Assembly: GCF_008831285.2 (NCBI RefSeq)
Contig: NC_045143.1
Coordinates: 6,645,503 to 6,709,502, forward strand
From: Nymphaea colorata
Lineage: Eukaryota; Streptophyta; Magnoliopsida; Nymphaeales; Nymphaeaceae
Direction: 5' to 3'
DNA length: 64,000 nucleotides
The notes beneath the pieces are model-generated. The model saw only the letters and a program-made list of their open reading frames with translations. It did not search any database and was not told where the DNA came from. Positions 44,731 through 55,944 of this stretch are shown here, in pieces (the stretch's first letter is position 1; every line of letters begins with the position of its first letter). The translations under genes were made by a program, and so were the position numbers.

Positions 44731-44749
44731 ATATATGCTGCCCCCATGT

Positions 44750-45694
44750 TTGAATTTTCATGTATCATTTTAATAATAACAACAAATTCTTATGCTTAAT
44801 ACAAAAATAAACTTTTTATAAGGATAAAAAAACCCTTAAAAAGAAGAATTGTGGATTACATATCACTATGACCAATATACCCTCCAAGCGGTAAAATAGC
44901 ATCTTTGTTTTTTTTTCTTGTTCACAGTGTATTTGATAAATATTTTATTATATCATAAACATTATCTCATACTTATTTAGTGTTATCTCATACAACTGTC
45001 CATCTTCTCATAAATCTTTTGTTATCTCATATATATTATCATATACTCATGTTTAACATTATCTCATACATCCATCACTATCTCATACCTATTTGTCATT
45101 TTATACTCATTAACTTGTACCTATTTGTTATCTCATATTTATTTATTATCACATACCTATTTATTATCTCATGCACCTATTATCTCATGCACATATAAAT
45201 ACAATGTTTGGGCACGAAAAAGTAAATATGTATATTGGTAATGTCACCAGTATCAGTGCAGTCGTGCATATTCTTGTATAACCCACATACTTAGAGGTGC
45301 TCTTTCTTCTTTTGAGGATTCATATTAGTTTGATTTTCATATATTAAAGTGGATATCAACATAACATTTCAGCATAAACAATTTACATGAAAATATCACA
45401 TGTCTGTACATGCGACCATAGATCTATCTTGAATGATGCTGAAAGCTCGAAAAAATTATGATATAACAGCAGTGTGGCAACAATATGACACAGCTATATA
45501 TGGATGTAAGTCATCAAATTTTGTGTCTCTCTTACAATAAGTTGGCTTAGTGGGTCTATCTTAATCTTGTGCTGTGTGTGTGTATGTGTGAATAGTTACT
45601 CTAACTATGTAACTCAACTCATTTATGAGGGTAGTTTGATTCATAAAGATAAGAATAAAAAAATTGTGAACTAATATAAGATAAAAATGTTTCA
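44750..45694. repeat. AT-rich region with 'TTATCTCATAC' minisatellite
   Basis: Between 44953 and 45194 the word TATCTCATAC, spaced by short TA-rich linkers ('tatttgt', 'tatttat'), recurs at least eight times irregularly. Flanks are AT-rich without gene signals. This block replaces the exons expected between the kinase and signal-peptide exons of B', so it marks a deletion or rearrangement. Confidence 0.7.
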
Positions 45695-45769
45695 TCACAT
45701 TTTTCTCCTTTTATGTCCCTCAAACGCAAAATTTGGAAGAAACTGAAGGCCGAAATTATTCCTTATCAC

Positions 45770-45931
45770 CACTTGGCTATCAACCACAGACGTGAAAAGA
45801 GCCGCAACGATCAGGAAGGAGAAGAGGTTGGGCTTGAAATGGATCACCATTGCCCAGTTTCCTTCGCCCCTTCTTCCTTCATTGATCATGAGGTCGCAAG
45901 CATCGTGATGAGGAGAGGAAAGAGAAGCCAT
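45770..45931 (-). pseudogene. Locus B' first exon: signal peptide, orphan
   Basis: ATG at 45929-45931 (MASLSSPHHDACDL) and the internal signal MVIHFKPNLFSFLIVAALFT end in SVVDSQ. The donor context is changed (CAAGTG|GTGATAAG). No ectodomain or transmembrane exon follows downstream, so the exon is an orphan. A TATA-like motif is kept near 45960-45967, and a hAT-like element starts at 45986 in the promoter. Confidence 0.65.
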
Positions 45932-45985
45932 GATATGTTAGATGAGAAAAACGTCGGTCCGTTTATATTCCACACTGAAGCGAAA

Positions 45986-46456
45986 CTATGTCACCTGGGT
46001 ACGAGTACGGGTGCTGGTACGGGTACGGGAAAACGGGTACTGGTACGGCGTTTTTGAAATTTATAGTACGTATACGGTGTAAATTTTATGCAATAAAGTT
46101 AATTTTTTAATTAAAAAAATTATAAATTTTGAAGAGAAAAAACACCATATCATAAAAACGAACCTTCACAATGACTTACAATACATGAAAAGTGGAAACA
46201 TTGTTATATATTAGTTTCCTGTTTCAGACAGGACTAAAGAAGCTTCTTTATAACTTATAAAGAAGCTTCTTTAGTCCTGTATTGAAAAAATCTGGAATAA
46301 AAAACTAACATATAAGAATGTTTTCGCTCATTATATTTGTAAGTTGGTGGTGGAAGACCTCAACATTTTTTTCGGGTAAACTTGGTTTGGATCTGGTTTT
46401 GACCCGAAACCAGATCCAAACGTACCACCACGTACCGCGGTGCCGCGGTGACATAG
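45986..46456. mobile_element. hAT-like non-autonomous element 2 (471 bp)
   Basis: The flanking 8-bp target duplication AAGCGAAA (45978-45985, 46457-46464) is perfect, and the paralogous promoter of locus A has the empty site 'gaagcgaaatgagcag' at about 32352. The termini CTATGTCACC / GGTGACATAG match those of element 1 at 20457-21841. Subterminal GGTACGGG-type repeats fill the left 70 bp and similar words the right end. The centre contains a 53-bp palindrome. No transposase. It sits within 60 bp upstream of a first exon, so it may alter that promoter. Confidence 0.9.
46228..46280. repeat. 53-bp near-perfect palindrome within hAT-like element 2
   Basis: Arms of 26 bp (46228-46253 and 46255-46280), starting ACAGGACTAAAGAAGCTTCT, are exact reverse complements separated by one base. 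Each arm itself contains the smaller palindrome AAGAAGCTTCTT. Confidence 0.95.
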
Positions 46457-46464
46457 AAGCGAAA

Positions 46465-47738
46465 TGAGCAGAGGGCGGTGGGCCAACTACTCGGCCTACA
46501 TTATTGCTGGATGAAACCATACCAGTTTCCCCACGCCATTAACTTCAACATGTTCCCTTCCGATTGACTTGATCGCTTGAACAGTGAACTTATTGGTCTC
46601 CCTGTTACATCAACTACTAGCAAAATCTGGACTTGTTTTTCTATTAGAAGACCAAGCTTGCAGGCCCTCGACTCAAACTCTAGGTCACTTGCTCATAATA
46701 GAAGTGTTCACGAACCAAAAGTGGGCGTCAGCCCCTTAGCCTAACAACTAGTGTGTTCTGAAGCTCAACCACAGGTGACCATGCTGGCTTAGAGGAGAGT
46801 GAGTTGCTTGCACCATCAGATACGCACTCTCAAAAAAGAAAAAAAGAGTGGGATATTTTTGAAAATGCTTCGAAAAAAAATGTCTTTTTAAAATTTTTTT
46901 AACTACCATTTTATTGGTATTTTTAATACCCCACTTTCTACCGACCAAAGGTATTTTATTCATTACATACGCCAATACACGATTCATTAAGCACTAATGT
47001 AACGAGCATGGATCCTAAAAGCCCTGTCGGTGTTCAATGGGGAGGGGTGCTGGATGTGTGGTGTACCACCACAGTTGGACCCTTAGCCCATCACATGGGT
47101 GGGCCGTGAGCCATTAAGATGCACCGTCTTTCATTAACCTTGTGGAGCAGTGTTTGGACGTGCCATTCCATTACGTGTAAGTACCAAGAACACAAGGTAA
47201 AAAATGACACGTCCCTATATAATCAATCGGGTATATAAATACTATCCAAGCACTGATTGAGTCAAGAATTTAGGCGGAGGCACTGATATATAATTTCAAG
47301 GATAAGTCTTTGCTTGTTTTGTTCGTTTTCTAGTATAGTCAACTGCATGGATGTGATCTTGATAAGCAAACAGTATGTAAGCCAATGATTCATATAAAAT
47401 TATATTCTTATATAAGTGCACACTTACAATCAGTTTTTTTTAGCTTATAAAACTCGTTTTGCATGCCCAAACAAATATGATGGTTATGTTGTTCATAACT
47501 TTAGGCATGAAGAACAAATTTAGATAACTAGTTTAATGTTTGGAAAATAAGTAAAAGTATGGTCAAGGATTGGCATGCAAACATTGTGAATTAAAGTAAC
47601 AATTATATTCTTAACTGTACTACCAAGATTTAATACAAGTTTAATAATCAACAATCAGATCGATTTTCTTAGCTTATTATGATATTTATGTTCTTCATAA
47701 TCATAGGCGTGCGCGTGCATATACACACATGCACACAG
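46465..47738. other. Upstream region of B' and intergenic DNA
   Basis: 46465-47200 aligns with 32367-33058 (shared 'ggtgaccatgctggcttaga'), the region upstream of locus A. 47200-47738 is AT-rich with no gene or repeat recognised apart from TA- and CA-rich words. Confidence 0.5.
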
Positions 47739-47888
47739 ATGAACGACCCTCGTTAGGTGGCTTAGTGACTTTGGATATCTACAGTTACAATTCACTCACT
47801 TCATATCTATATATATATACATATGAAGTGAGTGAATTGTAACTGTAGATATCCAAAGTCACTAAGCCACCTAACGAGGGTCGTTCAT
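47739..47888. repeat. Perfect 68-bp inverted repeat (hairpin)
   Basis: Arms 47739-47806 and 47821-47888 are exact reverse complements, from ATGAACGACCCTCGTTAGG inward to CACTTCATAT, with a 14-base TA-rich loop. The arms have ordinary composition, not simple repeats. It could be a fold-back transposon, a recent inverted duplication, or the source of a hairpin RNA. Exact arm identity implies a young event or active correction. No obvious target duplication flanks it. Confidence 0.95.
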
Positions 47889-47946
47889 ATGATGTTGATG
47901 GATGGTTGAGAGAAAAATATTGGAGAAAAATGGTGAGATCTAAAAA

Positions 47947-49430
47947 CACACACATATGAAACCTTGGCTTCTTACCTTTAAAGGAACTCACAACTGAGAC
48001 TATCTTAGGTTTTATTTAATGCTCAATAATTAGCATTTCAGACCTACAAAAGTCTTGTTAATGAGATGCCTTTTTGTGGTCCAACTTTATTTCAAAATGT
48101 TTAAAAATGTGGTCGTCAGACTAGGTACCGATCTTTTATCGAGTGTGAATCTTGCAAAGTCCCTGATTCTCACTTTCAGCTGCTAAAAGAATTTTAATCT
48201 TCCTCCTTTTTGGCCCATATACATCGCTGGACTTACATGGACCTTGGCAGGGGAGTTTTTGGGTACCTTACCCAGTAAAGGTAGCCAATATCACCTTTGT
48301 TTCATCTATCTCATCCCCGATAAGACTTGTTTCAGTTCTTCAAGCTGCCATGAATTTAAAACGGAACATTTGGTCATTTAAACAGGGACTCTACGCCATT
48401 TGAATCACCAAATAAAAGTCTAATCGAATCCCAAATTTTTACTAACTAAAAAAAAAAAATGCACCCACATTGCTTTCACGAAAAATAAAGGAACACAATA
48501 TTGTTCGAAGTGCATAGTCGTTCCAACCAGTGATTGACAAAAATGAGATTTGCCCTTTTTTAATGAGCAAGAAAGCACCAAAGTTTGAAATATGATGAAA
48601 CTATGATTCAGAGTGGGGAATTGATGAGGGCAGCAGAGGTAGAAGATTGGCTGGTAATAATTTCAGACATGGAAGTCACGCCCGCCTTTTAAGTTTCCAT
48701 CCTCAATGCCGCCTTCAGCGTGCGCACAATCTCGGGCATGTCTGGTCTTCCAGTTGGATGTTGTACGTGTGGCAGTCTTTGCAATCACTGCTACTTTCCG
48801 AACGGATTCCTTGTTACACCGGCCCTTCAACAAATGGTCAAGTAGAAACATCTATCTTCGCACGCTCAAGCATAAACATGACACATGCAGTGAGATGTTG
48901 CTTTCCATTCGTTTCGGTGTTCATTATGGCAGGCTTCCCTGTCATAAGTTCAAAAAGAACTAAGCAGAAACAGTACACATCATTCCTTTTGGTGAGAGAG
49001 TGTTTCCAAATACCAGCCCATAAGGAAAAGTTGGTTCAAAGGATAACTTCATCCGGCCAATGATATGTTTATAAAAGTACACTTCCATGAAGAAAACCAT
49101 AGATTCCCGTGAAAATTTATAAAGGATAATCTATGTGTGTGTATATATATATATATCTATGTATGTTTCGTCCAAGAAAATATGTGTGGGCTTCATATAT
49201 CTGTGAATGACTGCTAGTTTGCATAGTGTATGTAGATATTCTAAGCCTGCAGTTCAGCAGTGGTTTAGCTTATGAAGGAATAGTAAGAGTAATCAAGGCA
49301 GGAAAAGGCTGAAAGAGCGCTATTAGACCTGTTGCAGCGTCCAGTGCTATCTGCAGTCGTTTTCTCCATGTCAGCTCACTGGCCCTAGCTACTTTGTACA
49401 AAGAGAAAATATTTAGGCCGTGTCTACAAG
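47947..49430 (-). pseudogene. Locus C kinase pseudogene
   Basis: 47947-48640 aligns with the 3' flank of locus A (22800-23540). 48640-49020 is the last kinase exon with shifts: one frame reads LLKGRCNKESVRKVAVIAKT, another contains the GKPAIMNTET counterpart, and the DVYSFG block is degraded. The HRD/DFG exon is almost gone (a remnant near 49195-49265). The 60-nt alpha-E exon is intact at about 49328-49387 ([19 protein letters not shown]). At about 49430 homology stops where R1 sequence begins; the N-lobe exons are missing. Confidence 0.8.
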
Positions 49431-49439
49431 CCTTACATT

Positions 49440-51188
49440 GGAAACAAAATAATGAAAATAAGAAAGTTATCTCACACCAAATCATCGCCATTGTAATACA
49501 TATCCACAAGCCATCAAAGTTGAAAGAAAGAGCTACTGAGAGATAAGAAAAGATAGAAAAATAGAAGAAAAGAAAAAGACAAAAAAGAAACAAAAAAATA
49601 GATAAAGTAAAATAAAGGGTGAGAAATGAAAACAAAAGAGAATAAAAAGAAAGAGAGAGAGAAAAAAAAGGAAATGAAAATGAGAAGAAAGTGGGAGAGA
49701 TATTAAAATGAGAGAGATAAGAGCTAAGAATGAGACAAGTAGAAGTTAAATTTTTTATTTTCAAAATGCAAATGTCTCATCTACCCCATTGCAATAATTT
49801 ATTCTCTTTTACCTTGTCCATGGCTCACCCAATCTTTTAAACAATCCGTTGAGATGAAAATTTATTCCTCAATAAAAATCACAATCTAATTTGATATCAT
49901 CCATATGAATACTTTTCTTTCAACATTTTCTATAAATTTCATATAAATATGCATGAACACACAAGCACACACCATCACTTCACCAAACACAAATGGAATA
50001 ATGAGTGCACCTGTCATTAAATTCTAAAGAAGATAAGACTAAATCCTATCTAGGGAGAAACCAAAATAGGATTAAGTCTCAAACCTTCATCAGAATATAA
50101 AGGAAGCACTTTTCAAAATTATTATATTTCCTCCATCATTTCCAAAATCAAGTCCTTCTCAAAAATTTTGTAAATATTGCAAAGCCCCTCCACTTTTCAT
50201 TGTCCCTCTAATTCAAAATTTTTATTTTCCAAAACAATGCTTGAAAATCTTTTCTCTAAAAACCATGACACGTTGAAGACATGATTTGCAAAACAAGCAA
50301 TTTATAAATATGTTTAATCATACTTTCTCAAATAAGTTAAAAACCTTAGCTTTTCAAAAAATCTATTTTTGAATGCAAATTCTCTTTTACACATGAGTTC
50401 TAATGATAATATTATAAAAACCCAAATGATTTTAAAGTATACATTTTTCAACAATTCATTTTCTAATCCACCTAAGAATTCAAATTTTCTAGCTCATCTT
50501 ACTAAGACTGCAATCATTTGGGGTTTATTAAAATACCCCAAAGACCATGATTCTATCATCTAAAAACTATATTTTAAAGCAAACCTCATTTAATCTTTTT
50601 AGAATTTTTTCTCAATCTTTTGATAATTTTGCTGAACTTGAGTACATAAGCATAGGGCTTAATGATAACACTTAAAAATGTTGGAATGTGTAAAGCAAAG
50701 ATACTAATTCTTGGTTGGGTTAACTTCAACAAAGACATGAGAACCATCAGACCTCGTATCGACGGTCAAGTCCATTTCAACCATTTTTCTAAACAAAGCT
50801 TATTTTTTAACACACCTAAAAAACAAAATGGGTTGCCCACATGCCTTATATGCAACCGCCTACCATAGTTGGCAAATCGGACTTGGATCAGCAGAGGACA
50901 ACTGGTGCACTGGGTCAGCGACTTGACTCATCGACTTGTTGAGTTGATTCATCAATTCGATCGAGTTTTAAAATAACATGAATCAGGTGAGTCAGGCCTG
51001 AGTCAGGCTGAGTTAGGAGCGAGTCGGGCTGAGTCAAGACGTGTTTACGGGCGAGTCAGGGGTGAGATAGGCCAACCTTGACTTGCGGCCAGGTTTTTCA
51101 GCAATTCAAGCTGGCTCGAGCGATTCCCGAGCCAGTTGGTGAATCAGCCAACTATGCAGCCTGCCCCACCAGCTATTGGATTACATAT
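49440..51188. repeat. R1 dispersed repeat, copy c, internally inverted
   Basis: 49440-49745 is the reverse complement of R1 (as at 6190-6665), while 49748-51188 runs in the forward sense (as at 6735-8160). About 70 bp that should join the two parts are missing. Copy c lacks both ends of R1. It replaces the kinase N-lobe exons of locus C, with sharp edges at about 49430 and 51188. Confidence 0.75.
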
Positions 51189-51640
51189 CCTCTTGCAACT
51201 CATGACCGGCCACCGGTTGTTTTGCTTGAAACAAACTAAAGATCAATGTGCAACCCATTTAGTAAAGATGGTTTTTCCAATCGTCAAACACGGCATTTTG
51301 TAGAGGCAAATATTAAAGATATTGAAGCTGAAAACCCTATATTAATTTGACCCATAGTGTTTTCTTCTTATGTTTCCTGTAATTTGGTAATGGCTACTAC
51401 TGCTTATTGACCTTCAATCAAAAAAATAAAAATAAAAAGCTTAGGTTGCATTCTATTGCCTAAAAAGCTTCTTCAAGACGGCATAATCTTGAAATTGTTT
51501 TTCAAGAACTACAAATGGATTTCAAATATTTAACTGAAAATCAAGAAAAGCCATAAGTATCCAACACAACCTTAATGCAAAAAAGAAAAAAAAGAAAAAC
51601 ACAGACCGAGGAAAGTCTAAGACTAAATGACCAGACAAAA
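51189..51640. other. Intron-type repeat unit of locus C
   Basis: It aligns with 26285-26640 and 27430-27720 ('ctcatgrccggccrccggttgtttt' type sequence). The same stretch recurs at 52305-52640 and 53590-53900, so each truncated exon copy is followed by a similar ~0.4-kb intron piece: a tandem array of about 1.1 kb per unit. No coding. Confidence 0.6.
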
Positions 51641-51775
51641 GTTTCCAGTACTTTGACACTTCGCTAGATGCATGCCTTCAGCACAGAAGTGGTTCCTTCC
51701 GCGATGGTTGCGTTGCCTGCTTTTGCGCGAATGCTGAAGCTTCCACCGAGTGATTCCCCGCCGTTCCTTTCAGAA
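51641..51775 (-). pseudogene. Truncated juxtamembrane exon copy C1
   Basis: It keeps the ASSEVSKY-type end and the 'gtctggtcatttag' stop context shared with A2 and C2, and starts near CCGTTCCTTTC (acceptor side). An internal stop and length changes disrupt the frame. Confidence 0.6.
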
Positions 51776-52710
51776 CAAGAAAGAGAGAGAGTGAATGAAA
51801 TTGTTGGCTGACTGATTGGATGGCCATTTTTTGTGATGCCATTTATCAGTTTTTAGTTATGTCTTAAAATACCTTTTTTTGTTGAAACGAAGTGACCCAT
51901 TTCGTGAATAAACTGTGTCCTTGCTTGCGGAAAGATCTTGCGGATCAAACGGAATTCCGAGGCCATATGTTTAACCCTCTCAACATGTAGCAATTCAATT
52001 TAATTTGGTGAAGACACGGAAAAAAACTGTTTTAGTTTGGTTTCTGGTTAGTGACTGGGAGCTTAACAATACAGCATTGGAAAAAAAGACCCAAAGTCTT
52101 CTTCATTCTCCTTTGTCTTTGGATTTTGAGCTGCATTGAGATTTAGGTGGGGTAGGATACACCTATCAATTGAAGTGTTATAGTTCTACCGTTTACGACA
52201 AATTGATGACAAACTTTCTATGTAACCACCTACTCAACCTGCTATGCTACTTTAGTTTTGTTGTGTTCACTGTTTGTTTTAAATAATAAAAGGGACTACA
52301 TCGCTTCCTCTGGCAGCTCATGGCTGCCCACCGGTTGTTTAGCTCAAATAAACTAATGATGAATGTGCAACTGATTTGAAAAGATGGTTTTTCCACTCAT
52401 CAAACATGGGATTTTGTAGAGGCGAATGTGCATGAAAGGCATAAAGAGTTGATGACCCTATAACAATTTTACCCGTGGTGTTTTTATTTATTTTTTATAA
52501 TATTTTGTTGAATCTATCCGAAAGAAAAAGGCTTAGGCTGTGTTTTATGGTTTAAAAAGTTTCTTCAAGAGGCTTAATGTTGAAATTGCATTTCATGAAC
52601 TATGGACGTATTTCAAATATTCAACTGCAAAAACAAGAAAAGCCACACTTATCTGCCCTATCAAACACGGCCTTAAAAAAAAAAGAAAAACACACCAAAT
52701 TAGAAAGTCT

Positions 52711-52945
52711 GAGGCTAGATGACCAGACCTAAGTTTTTGGTAATGCTCCGGATACGACTGTCGGTAAAGTGACATTCAGCTGCAGCCACTAGCATCGTTC
52801 CGTCGGTTGTTCTATTACTTGACACTTCGCTAGTTGCATGGCTTCCTGATTCTTTAGCCGGTGAAGTTGTTTCTTCTACAGCACTTCGGTTGCCTACATT
52901 TGCTGGCGCTGCTGGAGCTTTTATCGAGGGATGCACCACCGTCAC
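52711..52945 (-). pseudogene. Truncated juxtamembrane exon copy C2
   Basis: The frame reads TVVHPSIKAPAAPANVGNRS, then KESGSHATSEVSSNRTTDGT and IRSITKNLGLVI before TAG, the same end point (just before the glycine loop) as exon A2. The splice acceptor region is replaced by (TA)n/(GA)n at 52951-53012, so it is unlikely to be spliced in. Confidence 0.65.
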
Positions 52946-52950
52946 ATTAA

Positions 52951-53012
52951 TATATATATATATATATATATAAAGAGAGAGAGAGAGAGAGGGAGAAAGA
53001 GAGAGAGAGAGA
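52951..53012. repeat. (TA)n-(GA)n microsatellite
   Basis: A TA run (about 52951-52971) is followed by a GA run with a few interruptions to about 53012, directly upstream (gene sense) of exon copy C2. Confidence 0.9.
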
Positions 53013-54126
53013 AGCCAATCGGTGGCTGACCGATTCGATGGCCATCGTTATGATGCCATTGGCCAGCTTGTAGTTATATTTTACAATAATTTAAGATATT
53101 TTATATCTTTTTCAAAAACAAGCTCGCTGGAGGATAGGCCTCCTACCTTTTATTAATGAAGATGATGACAGATGTGTCATGTTTTTGGTTGAAATGCAAT
53201 GACCTAGTTCGTGAAGAAACTGTGTCGTGGCTTATAGAAATCACTTGATTGGAGTAAAAACAAAAGTCCAGGCAATATGTTCAACCCTCTCAACAAGTGG
53301 CATTTCACTTTATTTTACTCAAGTCATGAAAAAATGATTTTAATTTTGTTTTTCTGTGAGTGAAAGGTTAACAATCCACCACTCATAAAAGAGATCTATA
53401 ACCTTTCCCGTGTCCCCTTGCCTTTAAGTTTTGGGTTTATGATACTCCCATCAACTAAAGCACTATTGTGATTCTACTGTTTACAATCCATGAACATGAG
53501 GATCTAACCAACTACATGCCTTCTAACCAACTATGGTACATTAGTTTTGTTGTGTTGACTGATTCATACATACAAAGAGAATGTATCACTTCCTCTCTAT
53601 GCTCATGACGTGGCATGCTCCAGTTGTTTCGTGCAACTCATTTAGTGAAGGATGGTTTTTCCAATTATCAAACTTTGGATTTTGTACAAGGAGAACATTA
53701 AAGATATCAAGAGTTGAACACTCTATATCAGTTTGACCAGTGGTGTTGTTTTCTTATTTCTTTTCATAATTTGGTACTGGCTGCTTCCTGTTGACCTTCA
53801 ATCACAAAAATAAGGCTTAGGCTGTGTTTTATTGCATAAAAAGCTTTTTCAAGGTGGCTTGATATTGAAATATTTTTTAAGAACTAGGGACGGATTTCAA
53901 ATACTTAACTGCAAAATCAAGTAAAACAATACTTATCTACCCCATCAAACACGGCCTTAACAAAAAATAAAAAATAAAAATAAAAATAAAACGCACCAAA
54001 GAAAGTTTAGGGCTAGAGGGGAACAACATGGCAATCCAAAGCAGATGCATATGGCTTCTTAACCACAGAGGCCCCCGATTAGGAATGTCGTCGAGCTAAT
54101 TAAATAGTATGTACCAGCTGAATTAC
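53013..54126. other. Third exon-array unit of locus C, exon lost
   Basis: 53590-53900 is the intron-type repeat, and 53995-54020 keeps only the 'aaagaaagtttagggctag' tail that follows exons A2, C1 and C2. The exon body is deleted. So locus C once had at least three units where locus A has two. Confidence 0.5.
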
Positions 54127-54246
54127 CTGGTTGCTCTTGATCTCCTTCTGCTATCTTCTGCTTGTACTTTAACATGACGGCGACTCCGATTAATGCAATC
54201 ACTGGAACAGCGCCTACGACGGAGCCTACTATGGTGCCGAGGTGGA
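54127..54246 (-). CDS. Locus C transmembrane exon
   Basis: It encodes HLGTIVGSVVGAVPVIALIG followed by VAVMLKYKQKIAEGDQEQP. 120 nt, same phases as A and B, acceptor GTGAAG, donor CCAG|GTAATT. The helix is shorter than in A (about 19 residues) but still hydrophobic with basic residues inside. Confidence 0.7.
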
Positions 54247-54329
54247 CTTCACCAAAAAATGGCGCAGGAAAAGTTTGTCAGATACATCGTGATATTATAG
54301 TCTCGCTGTAGCAACTAGCAATTGCTGAC

Positions 54330-54475
54330 GGTCAAGGATAAGCGACCATTGAGGACAGACTGTAGAAGCTAGTTGATCTGGAGCTCGGCTCCAGTCTTCT
54401 AGGCTTCGCCTGAACAAAAAGTCAAGGTCGATCGAGGCAGAGCTCTCAAAAACTCTGCCTCATCAACTCCAAGCA
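54330..54475 (-). CDS. Locus C ectodomain exon
   Basis: One frame reads SSASIDLDFLFRRSLEDWSR followed by APDQLASTVCPQWSLIL, the counterpart of 28027-28173. The donor is altered (GACC|GTCAGC). Upstream the frame differs from A by a shift near 54460, so this copy may be degenerate. Confidence 0.45.
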
Positions 54476-55619
54476 GTATAGAAAAACCTAAAATTGTTTA
54501 AAAAAGTAAACAATTGGTTTTGAAAATATTACCTTAGAATGCTTAGATTGTTCAAACGGTGAAATAGTCTGCACATACTGGCCCTACAAAATCATTTGAT
54601 TCAAAAATACTATAGATCTGCAGAACCTTTTTTTTTTCTTTTTTATGTAGAGTGTGGTCAGGGTCGGCAGTAGTACACGGTATGAGTGAATCAAATGGTA
54701 TTGATGCTGCGAAACAATCTCTTGAATATCTTTTCCCTAGTAATCCGCCCAAGTTATCATTGGACGTTACGTGGAAAGCGAAAATCGATAATGAGAAAGT
54801 AAAGCAGTGGATGGATTCCAGATTGTTGACAAATCTAATAAAGTAATGTGGTAGGCCTTCCGAAAAGACTTGACTTATGATCCTCTTGAAGAGAAAGCGT
54901 GCTGCTTCCCTTTATAAACATAATTACTGGTGAAAACATGAAACCAGCTGACTGTACTCACATAATAGGGCTTTTCACTTGTCCAAAACCTTAAAATCAT
55001 TAATATAAATATATGTTACCAGATGTATGAACAAAATCACTCTTCAAGAATTCACACAACAAGAGGCTGACTATGTGTCTTGCAAAATCTTTGATACATG
55101 AAGAAAATTTTATCCGTAGCTTCATTCTTGCATTCTTTTGGGCATCAATGAACATTACATTTGTATGGTTAGTTTCATTTAAAATCATTTATGCATAGGA
55201 AGCTGGGTGGAACCAAAAAATTCTGGCAGAGATATTAGTTATAAAATTATAAATTTTGAAAGGACACTAATAGATAAATGAGAAAAATTGTCCTGAAATA
55301 CCAATATAAAAATATGAATTTTTGTGAGCCTATGTGGGCCATCGCCTTCACAGTGCCCATGCTTGTCACCACCCTTAGTGGGAAGAAAGATTTTTCTTTA
55401 TCCTGCTGCTACTGATCGACCAAGCTAACCTCTAGCTTTTAAGCTATTTGGATGGGAAATAGACGGATTATAATTGAATGTGTCGAGAGACGGAAAAAAA
55501 TAACAAACGGATTTGGAAAACATTAAGAGCAAATTTAGAACAAAGGTGAAAAATTGTATAGCTGGGATTACTACACCAAAGCTGTTCAAGTTGGCCTCTA
55601 TCTGCACAATTATACATTA
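54476..55619. other. Locus C intron
   Basis: AT-rich, aligned with 28174-29486, with an unmatched stretch at 54590-54680 and the old MITE-like block at about 55200-55378. No exon seen. Confidence 0.45.
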
Positions 55620-55944
55620 AGGTAGGAGCTGGATTGGCTAGGAAAAACAACCCACCTGGGGGGTCTGGTGGTGAAGGTGGGGGAGGCAGTACATATTGCT
55701 CAGGCGACCGAAAAGGCCAATCCGGAGGCGGGGGAGGCGGTACATATTCCTCAGGCGATGGAAAAGGCCAATCCGAAGGCTGGGGAGGCAGTACATATTC
55801 CTCAGGTGGCGGAGCAGACCAATCCGGAGGCTGGGGAGGCGGTACATATTCCTCAGGCGGCGGAGCAGACCAATCCGGAGGGGGCGGAGGCGGTCCTTCC
55901 TGCGGAAAATCTAGTAATGAAAGTAGGTTATGCAGTATGGACAA
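55620..55944 (-). CDS. Locus C proline-rich exon with 17-residue repeats
   Basis: It begins SILHNLLSLLDFPQEGPPPP and continues with at least four tandem units of 17 residues of the type PPDWSAPPPEEYVPPPQ, encoded by 51-bp repeats (markers at 55689, 55740, 55791, 55842). Locus A and B have unrelated Pro/Ser text here. The units resemble cell-wall extensins in Pro content and regular Tyr spacing. The frame upstream of the Met is interrupted by a stop at the hydrophobic segment (about 56022), so the copy may be inactive or use a different exon edge. Confidence 0.55.

Noticed and set aside
49270-49764. 164-residue minus-strand ORF as a protein
   Set aside because: It is a chance fusion of a kinase exon remnant, intron and inverted R1 pyrimidine-rich sequence.
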